From the NCBI GenBank assembly GCA_020248405.1, contig JADCHQ010000001.1:62001-126000 (forward strand): a stretch of 64,000 nucleotides of DNA, written 5' to 3'. Below the pieces are notes generated by a model. It worked only from the letters and a program-made list of their open reading frames with translations. It ran no database searches and had not been told where the DNA came from. Shown in pieces: positions 34,577 through 42,935 of the stretch. Origin of the DNA: Rhodocyclaceae bacterium (GTDB lineage Bacteria > Pseudomonadota > Gammaproteobacteria > Burkholderiales > Ga0077523). A program made the translations under genes and the position numbers. The stretch's first letter is position 1; each line of letters starts with the position of its first letter.

Positions 34577-35449
34577 TTACTTGTACCAGCGGTTGCCCTT
34601 GGCGGCAAACTGGTCCTGGTCGTGCGCCATGAAAATCTCGGTGCCTTCCAGGTCGCGCATCATCTTGAGGCGGTTGACCGAGTCGGTGTAATCCTTCACC
34701 GAGTAGTTCAGGCCGGCCGGGTACCCATCGAGGTTTTCCTTCATCCAGATGGCGTCCTGGGTGATGATGATGGTGCCGGAGTTCTTGGTCTTCACCTTCA
34801 GGGACTGGTGACCCAGGGTGTGGCCGGGAGTGCTGAGGATCTGCACCGTGCCATCGCCGAACAGGTCATAGTCGCCGTTCAACTCGAGGAAGTTGTAATC
34901 GCGGGCGGAGGCGAGGTCGTTCAGCACGAAGCTGCCGTTCACGGCACGACCCTGGAACTTCTCGGGCCACCAGCCCTGATACAGCTCTTTCTTCTGCAGT
35001 ACGTGAATGGCGTTGGGGAACATGGCGATGTTGCCCACATGGTCAAGGTGCGAGTGCGAGGTGACCACCACCTTGACCTTGGCCGGGTCGTAGCCCAGTT
35101 TCTTGAGTTGGGCGTCGATCACGTCCTCACGCTTCTGCGAGGGCTTGAGGAAGTCGCAGTTGCCCGCGGCCCAGTACTTCTTGCAATTGTCCGGGCCGCC
35201 GGAGATGGCCACGTTGTTGCCGGTGTCGAACACCACCACTCCCTTCTCGTGGTCGATCACCCACATGGACACCGGGATGGTAATGTCTCGAGCCTTGTCT
35301 TCGGGCAGCGCCGGAATGAGGCCGCGGATATTGAAGGGGCCGAACATGCCGCTGGTGGTCCAGTACACGCCCTTCACCTGCGCCGATGCGGCACCGGACA
35401 GCGCCATGGTGGCGGCGCCGAGCAGCCCTGCGATTACAGCTTTCTTCAT
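34577..35449 (-). CDS. secreted metallo-beta-lactamase-fold hydrolase, AHL-lactonase-like
   Basis: A 290-residue protein with a signal peptide (residues 1-23, ending SGAASA). The metal-binding HxHxDH reads SHSHLDHVGN, then TPGHTLGH and later FMAHDQDQF complete the dinuclear zinc pattern. Spacing resembles the N-acyl-homoserine lactonase family, but the export signal and sequence do not prove that substrate; other esters or lactones are possible. The ATG at 35449 has an AAGGAG site. It is a single gene closed by a strong terminator, with a 17-bp dyad upstream at 35623. Confidence 0.82.
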   Translation of the reverse strand: MKKAVIAGLLGAATMALSGAASAQVKGVYWTTSGMFGPFNIRGLIPALPEDKARDITIPVSMWVIDHEKGVVVFDTGNNVAISGGPDNCKKYWAAGNCDFLKPSQKREDVIDAQLKKLGYDPAKVKVVVTSHSHLDHVGNIAMFPNAIHVLQKKELYQGWWPEKFQGRAVNGSFVLNDLASARDYNFLELNGDYDLFGDGTVQILSTPGHTLGHQSLKVKTKNSGTIIITQDAIWMKENLDGYPAGLNYSVKDYTDSVNRLKMMRDLEGTEIFMAHDQDQFAAKGNRWYK

Positions 35450-35622
35450 CGCTCTCTCCTTGTGTTGTGGTTCGCGGGAAACCCGCAACCGCCGACGGAA
35501 CACGGCACAACATCCAGATGAAAGAGACGCTCCGCGAGATGGCTCCCGTTGGCTCTCTTCCGCCCAGGCGCCTCGCACGGCCCCGAGTTCTTACAATCGG
35601 CGCGTTCTTCTTAAGGACTGAT

Positions 35623-35639
35623 TCGGAACGCTTTTCCGA
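35623..35639. promoter_or_regulatory. 17-bp palindrome upstream of the MBL-fold gene
   Basis: TCGGAA-N5-TTCCGA is a perfect dyad about 175 bp upstream of the MBL-fold ATG, in an otherwise empty 291-bp gap (35450-35740). It could be an operator. No regulator gene lies next to it, so the partner is unknown. Confidence 0.35.
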
Positions 35640-35740
35640 GTGGCGCGCAGTTTGGTCCCCATGGCGGCGGGGCGTCAACGTGTTTTTACAAATAAGGCCG
35701 CGCCAAAAATGACGCCTTCATCGATGCATCGCCGGGCCCG

Positions 35741-36784
35741 TCAGTGCCGGGCGGCCAGCACCGTGAACCCCTCACCGATGATCGACCGGCGAATCTCACC
35801 CTGGAAGCCGGCTTCGCGCAGCAGCCACTCCTGCTCCTCGCGGTCGGGGATTTCGTTGCCCCAGGTGAGTTCCTCGATGCCAGTCTGCAGCGGGAATCGA
35901 AACTCCGGCTCGCGCGTCTGGGCCAGCGTGGAGGGATAGGTTTCGTCCACGATCAGCATCCACCCGCCGGGCTTGAGGGCCCGCGCCGCCTCGGCCACCA
36001 CGGCGGGGCGGATGGGCCGGGCTATTTCGTGCAGCACCTCGATCATCACGCACGCCTCCACGCTGCCGGGCGCCACCACCTCGCCCACGCGCCCCTGCCG
36101 CAGTTCCACGCGCTGCTCCAGGCCAGCCTCGCGGATGCGGCTGCGGGCCACCTCCAGGCCGGAGGGGTCGATGTCCACCCCCAGGGCCCGGGCGGCGGGA
36201 AAGGCCTTGGCGAACTGCACCAGGAAATTCGCTGTGCCGCAGCCCACTTCCAGCACGGTTGCGCCCGCCTCCAGAGCCGCCGGCAGACCCTCGAGGGCCG
36301 GCAACAGCTTCTTGGCCGTGGCCAGTTGCAGGCCCCAGGTGGATTCGGCAATGGCCCGGGCGAAGGCCTCACCGCGACCCTGGAAGGGCGCCACCTGCCC
36401 GGTGCGAAACGCCTCGCGGGCGGCACGGTAGTCCTCGGCGGCAAACTCGGTGCCCAGGCGCACGAAACCACCCAGATAGCGCGGGTGGCCAGGACTGGCC
36501 AGGATGGCGTCGAAGTGCGGCGCCAGCCGGAAGGCGTCCTCGCCCTCGGCATCCACCATGCCGAAACCGTGGGCCGTCCACAGCCAGGTACGCACGTACG
36601 GGAGGTGCAGTGCGGCGGCCTCGGCCAGGGCGGCGGCGCTGGAACCCGGCGCCTGGGCAAGCGCCCGGAACAGGCCCAGCTCGATGCCCAGGTCCATGAC
36701 ATGCATGGCATTGAAACCGCGGCGCCACTCGAACACCCGGGCAACCTGCTGGTCGGCGGTGACGGCGGAATCGGTCAGGCTCAT
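35741..36784 (-). CDS. class I SAM-dependent methyltransferase with N-terminal helical (winged-helix-like) domain
   Basis: A 347-residue methyltransferase. The N-terminal part (about residues 10-100: FNAMHVMDLGIELGLFRAL, then a helix-rich stretch) looks like the dimerisation domain of small-molecule O- or C-methyltransferases. The SAM-binding motif I is VLEVGCGTANFLVQF, with ALGVDIDPSG as motif II and LKPGGWMLIVDE as motif III. The substrate is unknown. The ATG at 36784 has a clear GAGGAGAT site. It is divergent from the DUF2339 gene across a 143-bp gap. Confidence 0.85.
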   Translation of the reverse strand: MSLTDSAVTADQQVARVFEWRRGFNAMHVMDLGIELGLFRALAQAPGSSAAALAEAAALHLPYVRTWLWTAHGFGMVDAEGEDAFRLAPHFDAILASPGHPRYLGGFVRLGTEFAAEDYRAAREAFRTGQVAPFQGRGEAFARAIAESTWGLQLATAKKLLPALEGLPAALEAGATVLEVGCGTANFLVQFAKAFPAARALGVDIDPSGLEVARSRIREAGLEQRVELRQGRVGEVVAPGSVEACVMIEVLHEIARPIRPAVVAEAARALKPGGWMLIVDETYPSTLAQTREPEFRFPLQTGIEELTWGNEIPDREEQEWLLREAGFQGEIRRSIIGEGFTVLAARH

Positions 36785-36927
36785 GAAATCTCCTCGTGGC
36801 TGGTGGTGCACCGTCGCTACCGGGTCTTCCCGCCGCGGCGCAGACCGTGCATCCTCGCACGAGCGCACGGCGTTGCGAAACGCCGCGCCCGCACTGTCCT
36901 CCTCCCTCGCTGCCAGGAACCGTTGCC

Positions 36928-39816
36928 ATGTGGTTGATCGGAATGCTGCTGGGTGCCCTTGCCTTCGGCATCGCGGGCGATGGGTCCGCCGCTGTGCTTG
37001 GCGGCCTGCTGGGCGGTGTTCTGGCGCATCGGCTGGCGGCGGATCGCAAGTCTCTGCGCGCCCTGGAGGCCCGCCTTTCAGACCTGGAAACGAGGTCGCG
37101 GCGCGCCACGGCGCCACCGGCCGATACGGCCGCCGATGCTGCGCAGCCCGAGGCACGGGCTTTGGCGGCGACGCCTGCCACCCCCCCCACGCCCGCGCCC
37201 CGTGCCACCGTCGCGCCTGACGCCGACGACGACGCCTCGGCGGTGGCACAAACGCCTTCATACGAGCTCACGCCCGCCGAGCTGTTCGCCCGCCTTGCCC
37301 AGGGCGAAAACGTCGAAGTTACTGCCGCGTCAAGCGCCGGCACTTCCAGCCCATCGGCAAGCACCCGGGGCGAGCCGCAGCCTGCTTATCCTCCAGCAGC
37401 GCACACCAGCCCGCCGTCCGCCGATCATGGGGTTGCCCACCCGCCCGCTGCCGGCGACCGGTGGGACCGCGCAGTGCTTTGGCTTACCCGGGGCAATGTG
37501 GTGGCGCGCGCCGGCGCGCTCATTCTGTTCGTGGGCCTGGCCTTCCTGATGCAACTCGTCTACACCGCCGTCACACCGGCGGCACGCCTGGGTGGCGCAG
37601 CCCTGGGGGGAGCGGCGCTTCTGGCGGCAGGCTGGAGGATGCGTCACACCCGGCCCGGCTACGCCGTGTCGCTCCAGGGCGCCGGTGTGGCGATCCTGTA
37701 CCTCACCGTGTACGGCGCATTGCGCCTGTTCGGCATGGTGGATGCGCCGTTGGCGTTCGCGCTCATGGCGCTGGTGGCCGCTGCCAGTGCCGCGCTTGCC
37801 GTCCGTCAAGACTCCGTGGCGCTTGCCGTACTGGGCTTCGGCGGCGGCTTTCTCGCCCCGCTCCTCGCCTCCACCGGCAGCGGCAGTCATGTGGTGCTGT
37901 TCGGCTACTACACCCTGGTTAACGCCGGTCTTGCAGCGGTGGCCTGGAACCGTGCCTGGCGGCCGCTCACCTTCACGGGCTTCGCGCTCACCTTCGGAGC
38001 AGCCGGACTGTGGGGCTGGAAGTTCTTTCAGCCCCACCTGTACGCGTCCACCCAGCCCTTTCTGCTGCTGTTCTTCGCCATCTACCTCGCGCTACAGGTC
38101 CGATTCGCCCTGCTGCGCGCGCCACGCTGGACCGATCTGGTGGACGCCAGCAGCGTGTTCGGCGTGCCGCTGGTGGGTTTCGGCCTGCAGGCCAGCCTGG
38201 TCAAAGACTTCGAGCACGGCACGGCCATCTCGGCCGCGGTGCTTGCCCTGCTCTATTTGGTGCTCGCGGCCCGGATGCGTCGCCGGGGCAGCGCATTCGG
38301 CATGCTCGCCGACGCTTACAACGCGCTCGGCACCGGATTCCTCGTCTTGGCCGTGCCGCTGGCCGTGGACGCGCGCTGGACGGCCGCCGCCTGGGCGCTG
38401 CAGGGCGCCGGGCTCGTCTGGGTGGCGCTGCGCAACCAGCGCCGCCTGGTGCTCGTAATGGGCCTTGGCCTGCAACTGGCGGCGGCCTGTACCTACGCCG
38501 TGGCGGAAATGCAGCCCGAACCCGGCGTGGCAGTGCTCAATCGCGTATGCCTGGGTGCGGTGCTGCTTGCCGTCGCCGCGCTGTTCAGCGCCTGGCGTCT
38601 CGAACAAGACACGTGGGAAGCCGGCGAGCGCGATGCCGACCCCATCGCCCGCCCGGGGCTGGCCTGGGCCCTGCTGATTTGGGGGCTTTTCTGGTGGATT
38701 TTTGCCGGGCTGCGCGAAATCTCCCAACATGTGCCGCGCCCGGATTCCGTGCCCACGGCCCTGCTGTTTGCGCTACTGAGCGCAACGGCGTTCCAGGCGG
38801 CTTACGAGCGGCTGCGATGGCAGAGCGCGCGCTGGCCGGCGTTGTCTCTACCCGTAGCCATGACTCTGGCGCTGTTGGTGCTGTGGAAGCAGCCCCAGGC
38901 CCAGGCGCCGCTCGCCGGCGCCGGCCTGTTCGCATGGCCCGCGGTCTGGCTCACGCACCTGGCGCTGCTCACCCGTCACGACAACGAACCGCCCGACACC
39001 CTGGCGGTCCTGCATGCGGCCGTGCCAGCCTGCATGGCCGTGGTGCTTGGCTGGCACCTCGACCTGTGGCTTCTCGACGCCCTGGGCAGCAACGCCTGGA
39101 GCGTCATAGGCTGGGCGTTGCCGGCAGCAGCCTTGCTTGCGCTCGTCACATACACCTGGAGGCGGCGAGAGGACGCGAGTCAGGCGCCCGGCGCCGTTGA
39201 AGAGGGTTGGCTACTGCTGGGTGGCGCGCTGCTCACCGCGGGGTTGCTGGGTTGGTCGCTGTTGGCTGGACTGTCGAAAATCGGCGCAGCACCGCCCCTG
39301 CCCTGGTGGCCCGTGATCAATGTCCTCGACCTCGCCGTGCTGCTCTTGCCACTGCTGGCCTTGCCCTGGCTGCGGGCGATCCGCGCGCGCTTCACCGGCA
39401 GCCCCATCGCACGCGAAGCGAGCCGCTTGCCCGTGGCGCTATCGGTGCTCGGCTTCATCAACCTCAACACCGCGCTGCTGCGCGACTTCGCCCTGGTGCT
39501 GGGCTTCCAGGACTGGGAAGAGATGCTCAGGCAATCGAGCGAGGTGCAGGCTGGCCTGTCGCTGCTCTGGACAACCGTGGCCCTTACCGCCATGTGGACT
39601 GCCTCGCGGCGCGGCGCGCGCGCGCCATGGATCGCCGGCGCGAGCCTGATGGCCGTGGTGGTGGCAAAGCTGCTGTTGGTGGACTTGAGCAATGTGGGCA
39701 CCTTCGCACGCATCGTTTCCTTCGTCGGCGTGGGAGCCCTGATGCTGTTGATGGGCTGGGTGTCGCCCCTGCCGCCGGAACAGGGCACGGAGGACTCGCA
39801 GGATAAGGCAGCGTAG
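36928..39816 (+). CDS. DUF2339 polytopic membrane protein
   Basis: A 962-residue inner-membrane protein. It has one helix at the N-terminus (residues 1-35), a charged coiled stretch (ADRKSLRALEARLSDLETRSRR), and a long Ala/Pro-rich cytoplasmic linker to about residue 180. More than twenty membrane helices fill the rest, as in DUF2339 proteins, whose role is not established. The signature start of the membrane part is WLTRGNVVARAGALILFVGLAF. I chose the ATG at 36928 (MWLIGMLLG); the upstream in-frame ATG at 36796 would add non-membrane residues overlapping the divergent promoter zone. It is a stand-alone gene. Confidence 0.88.
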   Translation: MWLIGMLLGALAFGIAGDGSAAVLGGLLGGVLAHRLAADRKSLRALEARLSDLETRSRRATAPPADTAADAAQPEARALAATPATPPTPAPRATVAPDADDDASAVAQTPSYELTPAELFARLAQGENVEVTAASSAGTSSPSASTRGEPQPAYPPAAHTSPPSADHGVAHPPAAGDRWDRAVLWLTRGNVVARAGALILFVGLAFLMQLVYTAVTPAARLGGAALGGAALLAAGWRMRHTRPGYAVSLQGAGVAILYLTVYGALRLFGMVDAPLAFALMALVAAASAALAVRQDSVALAVLGFGGGFLAPLLASTGSGSHVVLFGYYTLVNAGLAAVAWNRAWRPLTFTGFALTFGAAGLWGWKFFQPHLYASTQPFLLLFFAIYLALQVRFALLRAPRWTDLVDASSVFGVPLVGFGLQASLVKDFEHGTAISAAVLALLYLVLAARMRRRGSAFGMLADAYNALGTGFLVLAVPLAVDARWTAAAWALQGAGLVWVALRNQRRLVLVMGLGLQLAAACTYAVAEMQPEPGVAVLNRVCLGAVLLAVAALFSAWRLEQDTWEAGERDADPIARPGLAWALLIWGLFWWIFAGLREISQHVPRPDSVPTALLFALLSATAFQAAYERLRWQSARWPALSLPVAMTLALLVLWKQPQAQAPLAGAGLFAWPAVWLTHLALLTRHDNEPPDTLAVLHAAVPACMAVVLGWHLDLWLLDALGSNAWSVIGWALPAAALLALVTYTWRRREDASQAPGAVEEGWLLLGGALLTAGLLGWSLLAGLSKIGAAPPLPWWPVINVLDLAVLLLPLLALPWLRAIRARFTGSPIAREASRLPVALSVLGFINLNTALLRDFALVLGFQDWEEMLRQSSEVQAGLSLLWTTVALTAMWTASRRGARAPWIAGASLMAVVVAKLLLVDLSNVGTFARIVSFVGVGALMLLMGWVSPLPPEQGTEDSQDKAA

Positions 39817-39899
39817 CGCTCCTGCAGCCCCGTGATCCGCCTCAGAAGCGCGCCGCCGCGCTCCGGCAAGCGCCGCACTGGACTTTCCGCCCGCGAAAT

Positions 39900-39925
39900 C
39901 CTTGCCTGACCGGCCGCTGGCAAGG
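39900..39925. terminator. possible bidirectional hairpin between convergent genes
   Basis: CCTTGCC (39900-39906) pairs with GGCAAGG (39919-39925) around a 12-nt loop, between the ends of the DUF2339 gene (plus) and the His-repeat gene (minus). There is no T-tract on either side, so the call is weak. Confidence 0.25.
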
Positions 39926-39973
39926 CGGGCAAGGGCCGCGGCGGCCGCCACGCCGCCACGGGCACCCCTGCGG

Positions 39974-40423
39974 TTACTCCGAAGCAGGCATCTTCTCGAT
40001 CTGCCCCACCAGCTTGAGGAGCTGGCGGTGCAGCTTGGCAAAGCGCGCGTGCTCCGCCTTCCACTTGGCGTGCTTCGTACCCATTTCCTGATGCTTCCTG
40101 TCGAGCTCGGGACTGGCCTGACCCGCCGCCAGGGCAGCCTCGTGGGCCTTGATGGCTTCATCGTGAGCCTGCATGTCGCTCTCGTGTTCGGCAATCATCC
40201 TGTCGTGTGCTTCCACCAGCCCGGCGAGTTTCTTCACGGCCGCCTCCACGCGGTCGTGATCCTTGTGGAGCGCCTCGTGCCCCGCCTTCCAGGTGGCGTG
40301 CTCCTTGGCCCACGCCTGATGCTCCCGCGCCATGGCGGCAGCATCGCCGGCAAACCCCGCGGGGGATGCGGACAGGCCGGCGGCCAACGCCAGGATTGCG
40401 AAGCTGTTCTTCATCGTCGTCAT
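39974..40423 (-). CDS. periplasmic heptad-histidine repeat protein (unknown function)
   Basis: A 149-residue protein with a signal peptide (about residues 1-26, SASPAGFAG) and a wholly helical, highly charged mature part. Thirteen histidines occur, twelve of them in three sets of four spaced exactly 7 residues: 35/42/49/56, 73/80/87/94 and 111/118/125/132. The sets are offset by 38 residues, so the protein is three 38-residue repeats (35-72, 73-110, 111-148) plus one residue. Repeats 1 and 3 also share W-K-A spacing. Each helix would show a stripe of four histidines. I do not recognise a family. Metal binding is inferred. The ATG at 40423 has AAGGAGATCGAG upstream; an ATG three codons later is possible. 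Confidence 0.85.
   Translation of the reverse strand: MTTMKNSFAILALAAGLSASPAGFAGDAAAMAREHQAWAKEHATWKAGHEALHKDHDRVEAAVKKLAGLVEAHDRMIAEHESDMQAHDEAIKAHEAALAAGQASPELDRKHQEMGTKHAKWKAEHARFAKLHRQLLKLVGQIEKMPASE
39980..40321 (-). repeat. three in-frame 114-bp repeats encoding the His-heptad units
   Basis: Units at 40208-40321, 40094-40207 and 39980-40093 encode residues 35-72, 73-110 and 111-148. The unit pattern is His-x6-His-x6-His-x6-His followed by 16 residues before the next His. The DNA has diverged; periodicity is kept at the protein level, which suggests selection on histidine position. Confidence 0.75.
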
Positions 40424-40574
40424 CTCGATCTCCTTGGAAAAACGGACGGGCGCTGCAGTTCAGCGCAGATGCGCTGGGTTGCACCTGTAACAAAGTACTG
40501 CGTCCCGCCCGCAACCGGATTGATCCCCGTCAATAGGAGCCCGTATGCAGCGACAGGCGTTGCGTGGCGGTGGA

Positions 40575-41450
40575 TCAGTCCTTCGCCAGCAGTTGCATCA
40601 GCGACGAGGTGTCCCAGCGGCCGCCGCCGCGCGCCTGGACCTGGGCATAGAACTGATCGATGAGCGCGGTGCCCGGCAGGCGGGCGCCGTTGCGCTGCGC
40701 CTCGTCCAGACAGATGCCCAGGTCCTTGCGCATCCAGTCCACGGCGAAACCGAAGCCATCGAAGCGGCCCTCGGCCATGGTCTTCCAGCGGTTCTCCATC
40801 TGCCAGGACTGCGCCGCGCCCTTGGAGATGACGGCGATCACCTTCTCCATGTCGAGGCCGGCCTTGAGGCCGAAATTCATGGCCTCGGACAGCCCCTGCA
40901 ACAGGCCGGCGATGCAGATCTGGTTGACCATCTTGCACAGCTGGCCGGCGCCAGGCTCGCCGATCAGCACGCAGCTCTTGGCGTACACGTCCAGGACCGG
41001 TTTGACGCGGTCGAACACCGCCTGCTCCCCGCCGCACATGACTCCCAGCTGGCCATTCACGGCACCGGCTTGGCCGCCCGACACCGGCGCATCCACGAAG
41101 CCCACCCCAGCCTCGGCGCAGCGCCCGTGCAGCTCGCGCGCCAGGCTGGCAGAGTCGGTGGTGTGGTCCACCAAAATGGCACCGCCGTGCATGCCGGCCA
41201 GCGCGCCCTGCTCGCCGTACACCACCGAGCGCACGTCATCGTCGTTGCCCAGGCACATGAGCACCACCTCGCAGCCGCTGGCGGCCTCGCGCGGCGTGGC
41301 CGCGGCGCGCCCGCCGTGTTCGCCGACCCACTGCGCGGCTTTGGTGGCGGTGCGGTTGAAGACGCTCACATCGTGCCCGCCCTTGCGTAGCAGGTGTGCC
41401 GCCATGGGAGCACCCATGACACCGAGGCCCAGGAAAGCGACTTTGGCCAT
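40575..41450 (-). CDS. 2-hydroxy-3-oxopropionate (tartronate semialdehyde) reductase / 3-hydroxyisobutyrate dehydrogenase family
   Basis: A 291-residue beta-hydroxyacid dehydrogenase. The NAD(P) motif GLGVMG is at residues 8-13, the substrate loop APVSGG at 121-126, and the catalytic Lys173 in GAGQLCKMVNQ. Divergent from a MOFRL glycerate kinase and near glcDEF, it most likely reduces tartronate semialdehyde to glycerate (GarR/GlxR role), but sequence alone does not exclude 3-hydroxyisobutyrate. The ATG at 41450 has AAGGAGAT upstream. No glyoxylate carboligase gene is in the window. Confidence 0.85.
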   Translation of the reverse strand: MAKVAFLGLGVMGAPMAAHLLRKGGHDVSVFNRTATKAAQWVGEHGGRAAATPREAASGCEVVLMCLGNDDDVRSVVYGEQGALAGMHGGAILVDHTTDSASLARELHGRCAEAGVGFVDAPVSGGQAGAVNGQLGVMCGGEQAVFDRVKPVLDVYAKSCVLIGEPGAGQLCKMVNQICIAGLLQGLSEAMNFGLKAGLDMEKVIAVISKGAAQSWQMENRWKTMAEGRFDGFGFAVDWMRKDLGICLDEAQRNGARLPGTALIDQFYAQVQARGGGRWDTSSLMQLLAKD

Positions 41451-41642
41451 TGCCGAGATCTCCTTGAAGTCCTTGAAGGGGGTGGGCGCGCCACGGGCGG
41501 CGCGCCGCAATGCCCGCGAGGGCGCCGATTCTACGGGGCCCTCGGAGCGGCGCCACACCGCCCGCGCCTGCCGTGGCCTGCCGCCGCCGGCGGGAGCGCC
41601 CATTACACTACCGTCCTGTCCGCTCATTTCCGTCCCGCGCCC

Positions 41643-42908
41643 ATGCCTGCCGATCCCCGCGCCTTGCTGCGCCAGATGTTCGACGCCGCCATCGCCTCCG
41701 CCCTGCCCGCGCAATGCCTGCCCCCGCACCTGCCGGCACCGCCGCGCGGACGCACCGTGGTGGTGGGGGCCGGCAAGGCCGCCGCGGCTATGGCCCGTGC
41801 CGTGGAGGAACACTGGCCGGGAGAACTGGAGGGGTTGGTGGTCACCCGCTACGGACACCGGGTGGCCACGCGGCGCATCGAGGTGGTGGAGGCCGCCCAC
41901 CCGGTGCCAGACCTGGCGGGCCGCGAAGCCGCCGAACGCATCCTGGCCAAGGTGCGCGGGCTCGGCGCCGACGACCTAGTGCTGTGCCTGATCTCCGGCG
42001 GCGGATCGGCGCTGCTGGCGCTGCCCGCGCCCGGCCTGACGCTGCACGACAAGCAGGCCATCAACCGCGCGCTGCTGCGCTGCGGCGCCAACATCGGCGA
42101 GATGAACTGTGTGCGCAAGCACCTCTCGGCCATCAAGGGTGGCCGCCTGGCCGCCGCCGCCGCCCCGGCGCAGGTGCTCACGCTGCTCATCTCCGACGTG
42201 CCCGGCGACGATCCCGCGGTGATTGCCTCGGGCCCCACGGTGCCCGATCCCACCACCTTCGCCGAGGCGCGCGCCATCCTGCGCAAGTACGGCATCGACG
42301 AGCCGCGCGCCGCGGTGGAGCACCTGGAGGCGGCCATGGACGAAACGCCCAAGCCCGGCGACCCGCGGCTGGCGCGCTGCGAAACGCGCATGATCGCCGC
42401 CCCCCAGCGCGCGCTCGAAGCTGCCGCCGCCGTGGCCCGGGTCGCGGGCGTGGCGCCGCTCATCCTGGGCGATGCGCTGGAAGGCGAATCGCGCGAGGTG
42501 GCGCTGGTGCACGCGGGCATCGCCCGCCAGGTGCTGCGCCACGGCCAACCGCTGCCCCGCCCGTGCGTGCTGCTGTCCGGCGGCGAAACCACCGTCACGG
42601 TGCGCGGCAGCGGGCGCGGCGGGCGAAACGTGGAATTCCTGCTGGCCCTGGCGGTGGCCCTGGACGGCGCACCGGGCGTGTACGCCCTGGCGGGCGACAC
42701 GGACGGCATCGACGGCGCCGAAGAGCGCGCTGGAGCCATGGTGGCGCCCGACACGCTGGCACGCGCCGCGGCGCTCGGCATCGACGCCAAGGCGGCGCTG
42801 GCCGATAATGACGGGCACGGCTTTTTCGAAAAACTGGGTGATGCCGTGATCACCGGTCCCACCCTCACCAACGTCAACGACTTCCGCGCCATCCTTCTCG
42901 CCGCTTGA
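41643..42908 (+). CDS. glycerate 2-kinase, MOFRL family
   Basis: A 421-residue kinase of the GckA/TtuD type. It phosphorylates D-glycerate to 2-phosphoglycerate. The N-terminal domain shows VVGAGKAAAAMA and LISGGGSALLALP, with the conserved NCVRKHLSAIKGGRLA. The C-terminal MOFRL domain has LSGGETTVTVRGSGRGGRNVEF and GDTDGIDG. It is divergent from the reductase that would produce glycerate and 28 bp upstream of glcD, so it probably leads the glycolate operon. The ATG at 41643 is the first sensible start; the upstream open frame is promoter sequence. Confidence 0.92.
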   Translation: MPADPRALLRQMFDAAIASALPAQCLPPHLPAPPRGRTVVVGAGKAAAAMARAVEEHWPGELEGLVVTRYGHRVATRRIEVVEAAHPVPDLAGREAAERILAKVRGLGADDLVLCLISGGGSALLALPAPGLTLHDKQAINRALLRCGANIGEMNCVRKHLSAIKGGRLAAAAAPAQVLTLLISDVPGDDPAVIASGPTVPDPTTFAEARAILRKYGIDEPRAAVEHLEAAMDETPKPGDPRLARCETRMIAAPQRALEAAAAVARVAGVAPLILGDALEGESREVALVHAGIARQVLRHGQPLPRPCVLLSGGETTVTVRGSGRGGRNVEFLLALAVALDGAPGVYALAGDTDGIDGAEERAGAMVAPDTLARAAALGIDAKAALADNDGHGFFEKLGDAVITGPTLTNVNDFRAILLAA

Positions 42909-42935
42909 GCGGCGTGCCGCTCGCGCGCTTCTGCC

